Origin: Pyramidobacter sp. C12-8
GTDB taxonomy: Bacteria > Synergistota > Synergistia > Synergistales > Dethiosulfovibrionaceae
NCBI RefSeq assembly: GCF_002007215.1
Contig: NZ_MUHX01000030.1
Coordinates: 1-35,175, forward strand
Reading direction: 5' to 3'
DNA: 35,175 bases
Positions 30,028 to 35,175 of this stretch are shown here, in pieces (positions within the stretch are counted from its first letter, which is position 1; every line of letters starts with the position of its first letter). The notes below the pieces were generated by a model. The model worked only from the letters and a program-made list of their open reading frames with translations. It was not told the DNA's origin and searched no databases. Made by a program: the position numbers and the translations under genes.

Positions 30028-31068
30028 GTGCTTACAGAACGGCAGCTCGAGATAGTTTTCGCCGTGGTGTACGAGTACATCAAGACCGGCGAACCGGTGG
30101 GATCGCGCACGATTTCGCGCAAGTTCCTCAAGAGCCACAGCGCGGCGACGATCCGCAACGAAATGTCCGATCTCGAGGAGATGGGCTATTTCACTCAGCC
30201 CCACTCGTCGGCGGGACGCCTTCCCACTTCCATGGCCTACCGGGTCTACGTCAATTCGATCCTGCACCGGCCTTCGTCGCCCCCGCCGGAAATCAGCCGT
30301 TGGGTGCATCAGGTCGCGGATCAGCTGCAGAGTCTGGACGAGCGTCTGGCCGAAGCGGCCCGCTTTTTGGGACGCTTCACGCGCTGTTTCAGCGTCGCCG
30401 CCGTTTCCGCGCTCGAAGGGCTGAAGCTGCGCAAGGCCGATTTCATCCGGCTGGCGCCGGAGATCCTGTTGATCCTGCTGGTGGTGGAAAACGGCGCGGT
30501 GCATCACAGCCGCGTGCGCGTTTCCCCCGACGTGACGCAGGAGCAGCTGGAGCAGTTGGCCGCGGTGATCGATCACGCCGCGGGCGGAGTGCCGTGGAAC
30601 AGCGCGCGCGGCGAGCTGCTCGAGTATCTTTCGAGAGCGATGGCCGAACGCTGGCAGGACGTCGAAGATATCTTTATCGCCATCGACGAGATGATGAGCG
30701 GCGACGGCCTGACCCTTTCCACCGGCGGCATGCGCGAAGTTTTCATCTCCGACGGCGGAGAGGCGTCCGACGAGCGGCGCGGCCGCATCCAGGCCATCTC
30801 TTCGCTGATGGACACGCGCGAGGATCTGGAAGACTTCATTTCCGATTACGCCGCTTCCGAGGGGCTGAAAGTGACCATCGGCGACGAGAACGAGCGCCCT
30901 GCCATGCAGAACTGTTCGGTCATGATGTCCACCGCCACCGGCGGCGGGCGCAGGGCCGTGGTGGGGTTGGTGGGACCGCTGCGCATGAATTACGAGAACT
31001 CGATCGCGGTGCTGGAGGCCGTCCTGAACGGACTGAACCGTCCCGTGACCGAGAAGGAGGAGCCATGA
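30028..31068 (+). CDS. hrcA: Heat-inducible transcription repressor HrcA
   Basis: A 346-residue repressor. The N-terminal winged helix reads LTERQLEIVFAVVYEYIKTG and EPVGSRTISRKF, with SAATIRNEMSDLEEMGYFTQPHSSAGR as recognition and wing region, all typical. The C-terminal GPLRMNYENSIAVLEAVLNGL is the conserved end. GTG 30028 follows GGAAGGAGGTG (30010-30020). It is the first gene after the CIRCE operator, so it represses itself and the chaperone genes behind it. Confidence 0.96.
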   Translation: MLTERQLEIVFAVVYEYIKTGEPVGSRTISRKFLKSHSAATIRNEMSDLEEMGYFTQPHSSAGRLPTSMAYRVYVNSILHRPSSPPPEISRWVHQVADQLQSLDERLAEAARFLGRFTRCFSVAAVSALEGLKLRKADFIRLAPEILLILLVVENGAVHHSRVRVSPDVTQEQLEQLAAVIDHAAGGVPWNSARGELLEYLSRAMAERWQDVEDIFIAIDEMMSGDGLTLSTGGMREVFISDGGEASDERRGRIQAISSLMDTREDLEDFISDYAASEGLKVTIGDENERPAMQNCSVMMSTATGGGRRAVVGLVGPLRMNYENSIAVLEAVLNGLNRPVTEKEEP

Positions 31069-31069
31069 T

Positions 31070-31657
31070 ATGGAAGACGATTTGAAAAAAACGACGGCGG
31101 AGAACCCCGCAGCGGAAGAGCGCCCCGAGAACCAGAGCGCGCCCGAGGCGGAAACGTCCGCGGACGAGACGCAGCGGAAAATCGACGAGCTGACGGCGCA
31201 GTATCAGCAGATGCGCGAACTCGCCGCCCGCGCGCAGGCCGACGGCATCAACTACCGCAACTGGGCCGAACGCGAGATGAAGCGGCTCAAGGCCTACGGC
31301 AGCGAGCGCGCCATTCTCGCCATGCTGCCCGTGTTCGACAACCTCGAACGCGCCCTCGATTCGGCCGAGGCCGATCCCGCCTCGATCAAAGAAGGCGTGC
31401 GCATGGTCCGGCAGCAGTTCGCCGACGCGCTCAAAGATCTTGGCGTGACGGAGCTGGATCCCGCGGGCAAACCGTTTTCCCCCGCGGAGCACGACGCCAT
31501 GGGCATGGTTCCCGTAAGCGACAGATCTCAGGACGGGCTCGTCCACACGGTCGTGCGCAAGGGCTTTCAGATGGCCGAGAAGGTCATCCGTCCGGCGCTG
31601 GTCATGGTCGGCCGTTACGCCGAAAACGAGCCGGAAGGGAACGGGGAACCGCAGTAA
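31070..31657 (+). CDS. grpE: Nucleotide exchange factor GrpE
   Basis: A 195-residue DnaK cochaperone that releases ADP. An acidic, disordered N-terminus (about residues 1-35) leads into a coiled coil (RKIDELTAQYQQMRELAARAQ). Then comes the conserved NYRNWAEREMKRLKAYGSER, the LLPVFDNLERAL-like segment and the beta domain ending VIRPALVMVGRY. ATG 31070 starts one base after the hrcA stop, with AAGGAGGAG inside the hrcA end. Confidence 0.95.
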   Translation: MEDDLKKTTAENPAAEERPENQSAPEAETSADETQRKIDELTAQYQQMRELAARAQADGINYRNWAEREMKRLKAYGSERAILAMLPVFDNLERALDSAEADPASIKEGVRMVRQQFADALKDLGVTELDPAGKPFSPAEHDAMGMVPVSDRSQDGLVHTVVRKGFQMAEKVIRPALVMVGRYAENEPEGNGEPQ

Positions 31658-31728
31658 CAGGGTAATAAGCGGGAAAGACCGCAGCGATATATAAAAACGG
31701 AACAAAATTTTTCATGAGGTGATTCATT

Positions 31729-33558
<1,830 letters not shown>

Positions 33559-33571
33559 TCGGGCGTAGGCA

Positions 33572-34729
33572 ATGGCTGGAACGCATCGGGACTACTACGA
33601 AGTTCTTGGCGTCGCCCACGACGCGACGGCGGACGAGATCAAGCGCGCCTTTCGCCTGAAAGTCCGCGACTGCCACCCCGACACTCATCCTGACGATCCC
33701 GAAGCGGAACAGAAATACAAGGAGATCAACGAGGCTTTTTCCGTCCTCGGCAATCAGGAAAAACGACAGCGTTACGACCGCTTCGGCACCGCCGACGACG
33801 CCGGCAATCCCTTTGCCGGCGCCGGCCCCGAGGACATCTTCGGCGACCTTTTCGGCAGCATGTTCGGCGGCTTCGGCGGTCCCCGTTCGCGCCCCAACGC
33901 CCCTGCCCGCGGCAGCGACCTGCAGATGGTCCTTTCCATCACCCTCGAAGAGGCGGCGACCGGCGTGGCGAAGAAAGTCGCCATTCCCCGCTGGGAACCT
34001 TGCGACCATTGCCACGGCAGCGGCTCCGAGCCGGGGCATGAACCGCGGGAATGTCCCACCTGTCACGGCGCCGGCGAGGTCCGTACCCGCGTGCGCACCC
34101 TCTTCGGCGACACGCTCAGCGTCAGCACCTGCCCCACCTGCGGCGGCCGCGGCACCGTGGTGGAAAAAGCCTGCACCGAGTGCGGCGGCGAAGGCCGCAT
34201 CCACCGCCGCCGCGAGCAGGAGATCAAGATCCAGCCCGGCGTCGACACCGGCACGCGCCTGCGCGTTCCCGGCGCCGGCGAACTGGGCGCCAACGGCGGC
34301 CCTCCCGGCGACCTGTACATCGTCATGCAGGTCAAGGACCATCCGCTGTTCCAGCGCGACGGCAACGACCTGCACCGCACCGTCTCCATCCCCTTCCCGC
34401 TCGCCGTCATGGGCGGCCCGTCGACCGTCGGCACCCTGATCGACGGCGACGTTCCCTTCGACATCCCCGAGGGGACCGCCCCCGGCCAGACCATCCGCGT
34501 CAAAGGCAAGGGCATGCCCCGCCTGCGCGGCTCCAGCCGCGGCGACCTGTACCTGCACGTCACCGTCGACGTCCCCAAAGGCAGCGTTCTCTCCGAGCGC
34601 GCCGCCGAGCTGGTAAAACAGCTCGCCGAAGAAATGGACGTCGCTACCGGCGAAAAGGAAGGCCTGTTCGACAAACTCTTCGGCAACAAGAAAACCGCCG
34701 CCAAAAAGAAAAGCGCGAAAAAGAAATAA
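33572..34729 (+). CDS. dnaJ: Chaperone protein DnaJ (Hsp40)
   Basis: A 385-residue class I J-protein. The J domain carries HPD at residues 35-37. A Gly/Phe-rich segment follows (FGDLFGSMFGGFGG), then four zinc-finger repeats (CDHCHGSG, CPTCHGAG, CPTCGGRG, CTECGGEG), then the substrate-binding beta domains. The C-terminus is lysine-rich (KKTAAKKKSAKKK). It stimulates DnaK ATPase and delivers substrates. It starts 13 bp after dnaK with no strong ribosome-binding site in the gap and is the last gene of the heat-shock operon. Confidence 0.96.
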   Translation: MAGTHRDYYEVLGVAHDATADEIKRAFRLKVRDCHPDTHPDDPEAEQKYKEINEAFSVLGNQEKRQRYDRFGTADDAGNPFAGAGPEDIFGDLFGSMFGGFGGPRSRPNAPARGSDLQMVLSITLEEAATGVAKKVAIPRWEPCDHCHGSGSEPGHEPRECPTCHGAGEVRTRVRTLFGDTLSVSTCPTCGGRGTVVEKACTECGGEGRIHRRREQEIKIQPGVDTGTRLRVPGAGELGANGGPPGDLYIVMQVKDHPLFQRDGNDLHRTVSIPFPLAVMGGPSTVGTLIDGDVPFDIPEGTAPGQTIRVKGKGMPRLRGSSRGDLYLHVTVDVPKGSVLSERAAELVKQLAEEMDVATGEKEGLFDKLFGNKKTAAKKKSAKKK

Positions 34730-34740
34730 ACGGACGGTAT

Positions 34741-34782
34741 GGATCCCGAGGCAGTTTCATTCTGTTTCAGGATCCTTTTTTT
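34741..34782 (+). terminator. Intrinsic terminator after dnaJ
   Basis: GGATCC (34741-34746) pairs with GGATCC (34770-34775), and GAGGCAG pairs with CTGTTTC inside it, followed by seven T. Confidence 0.85.
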
Positions 34783-34793
34783 GTGGGTAAATT

Positions 34794-34850
34794 TTCAGAG
34801 TAAATGCAACCTCGTCAAAGTAAATGCGACGGGGTTGCATTTACTTTGAC
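34794..34850. repeat. Nested inverted repeats of an AGTAAATGCRAC motif
   Basis: AGTAAATGCAACC (34799-34811) is the complement of 34833-34845. GTCAAAGTAAATGC (34814-34827) is the perfect complement of 34837-34850. So three copies of one motif lie within 57 bp, two direct and one inverted. The motif recurs near the transposase end, so these look like abutted insertion-sequence ends or a small non-autonomous element. Confidence 0.7.
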
Positions 34851-34982
34851 AGGACAAAAGCAGCAAGCAGTCATTACGAACACATAATAACGATCAAGAT
34901 TGCGCTAACGGAACAAATTCAAGGGGATGAAAAGCTGTTACGAGGAAATTGTCCGAAAAAAGTGCATACAAAAGTGATCCTC

Positions 34983-35024
34983 AACTGAAAGCAAAATTTT
35001 CAGTTCAGAGTTAATGCAATCAAG
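34983..35024. repeat. Hairpin and probable insertion-sequence terminal repeat
   Basis: AACTGAAA (34983-34990) pairs with TTTCAGTT (34998-35005). The 21 bp at 35004-35024 match 34794-34814 at 17 positions in the same orientation. It lies about 20 bp beyond the transposase stop, where an element end is expected. Bases 34851-34982 are AT-rich and show nothing recognisable. Confidence 0.55.
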
Positions 35025-35041
35025 AAATTAAAAAGGAGCCG

Positions 35042-35175
35042 TTATTTACCGGCGAGAAGAGTCCGCTTTAAACAGATATCCTGTGGCGGAATAAGTTCGA
35101 GTCCGAGTAAATGCAATACATCCTCGCCATACAGGTTGATAAAGATCTCTGCAGGAGATTTTCCGTTAAATTTTT
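35042..35175 (-). CDS. Transposase, C-terminal fragment (probably IS30-like; runs off the window)
   Basis: The minus-strand frame reads KFNGKSPAEIF, then INLYGEDVLHLLGLELIPPQDICLKRTLLAGK in two runs, and stops at TAA (35044-35042). The xNGKSPxExF pattern, then YG, L-LGxxxIPPxDVxLK-like residues, resembles the C-terminal end of IS30-type DDE transposases. I am recalling this, not matching it. Only about 43 residues lie in the window; the catalytic DDE part is beyond the right edge. Repeats just downstream of the stop support an insertion sequence. Confidence 0.5.
   Translation of the reverse strand, partial: KFNGKSPAEIFINLYGEDVLHLLGLELIPPQDICLKRTLLAGK

Overview
The window is a GC-rich bacterial chromosome segment that is almost entirely coding. 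Its content points to a strictly anaerobic, amino-acid-fermenting bacterium: a glycine-reductase operon with a selenocysteine codon, a dedicated thioredoxin and thioredoxin reductase, hydrogenase-maturation genes, the flavin-dependent thymidylate synthase ThyX, peptide and amino-acid uptake, and a HutP-like regulator. Together with the gene order this fits the phylum Synergistota (a Pyramidobacter-like organism is my best guess). That placement is inference from gene content, not a database result.

Layout. 1-3842: translation block, tuf (3' end)-rpmG-tRNA-Trp-secE-nusG-rplK-rplA, then a terminator overlapping a promoter, an L10 leader RNA and rplJ-rplL. 3879-4730: a lone amidohydrolase. 4770-5373: six-tRNA operon (Val, Asp, Phe, Gly, Cys, Asn) with its own promoter and terminator. 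5466-6991: a decayed locus in which a strong promoter drives a small ORF, a long inverted repeat, a truncated amino-acid ABC permease and a radical SAM gene. 7308-8660: sodium-coupled (NSS) transporter. 8714-9922 (minus): an AlbA_2/RecG-like regulator that appears to have lost an internal segment. 10234-12531 (minus): hypC-hypD-hypE. 12774-16847: glycine-reductase region, thioredoxin, then a glycine riboswitch followed by grdX-grdE-grdB, where grdB reads through an in-frame UGA with a SECIS-like hairpin right after it. 16989-18786: AI-2E-family membrane protein and a HutP-family protein. 18908-22802: rpmE, then thyX-DUF1385-prfA-prmC. 22897-23820: thioredoxin reductase. 24069-29706: peptide ABC transporter (binding protein, two permeases, two ATPases). 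29929-34729: CIRCE-controlled hrcA-grpE-dnaK-dnaJ. 34794-35175: a cluster of insertion-sequence-end-like repeats and the C-terminal end of a transposase (minus).

How it works together. Peptides and amino acids enter through the ABC and NSS transporters. Glycine would bind the riboswitch and turn on grdX-grdE-grdB. GrdE (pyruvoyl-forming) and GrdB (selenoprotein) form the substrate-activating protein B of glycine (or sarcosine/betaine) reductase, and thioredoxin plus thioredoxin reductase supply the electrons. Protein A (grdA) and protein C (grdC/grdD) are absent here and must be encoded elsewhere. hypCDE would serve a [NiFe] hydrogenase also encoded elsewhere. Most control signals are legible: sigma-70 promoters close to TTGACA-17-TAGAAT, intrinsic terminators, the L10 leader, the glycine riboswitch, CIRCE, and several uncharacterised hairpins and palindromes described in the findings.
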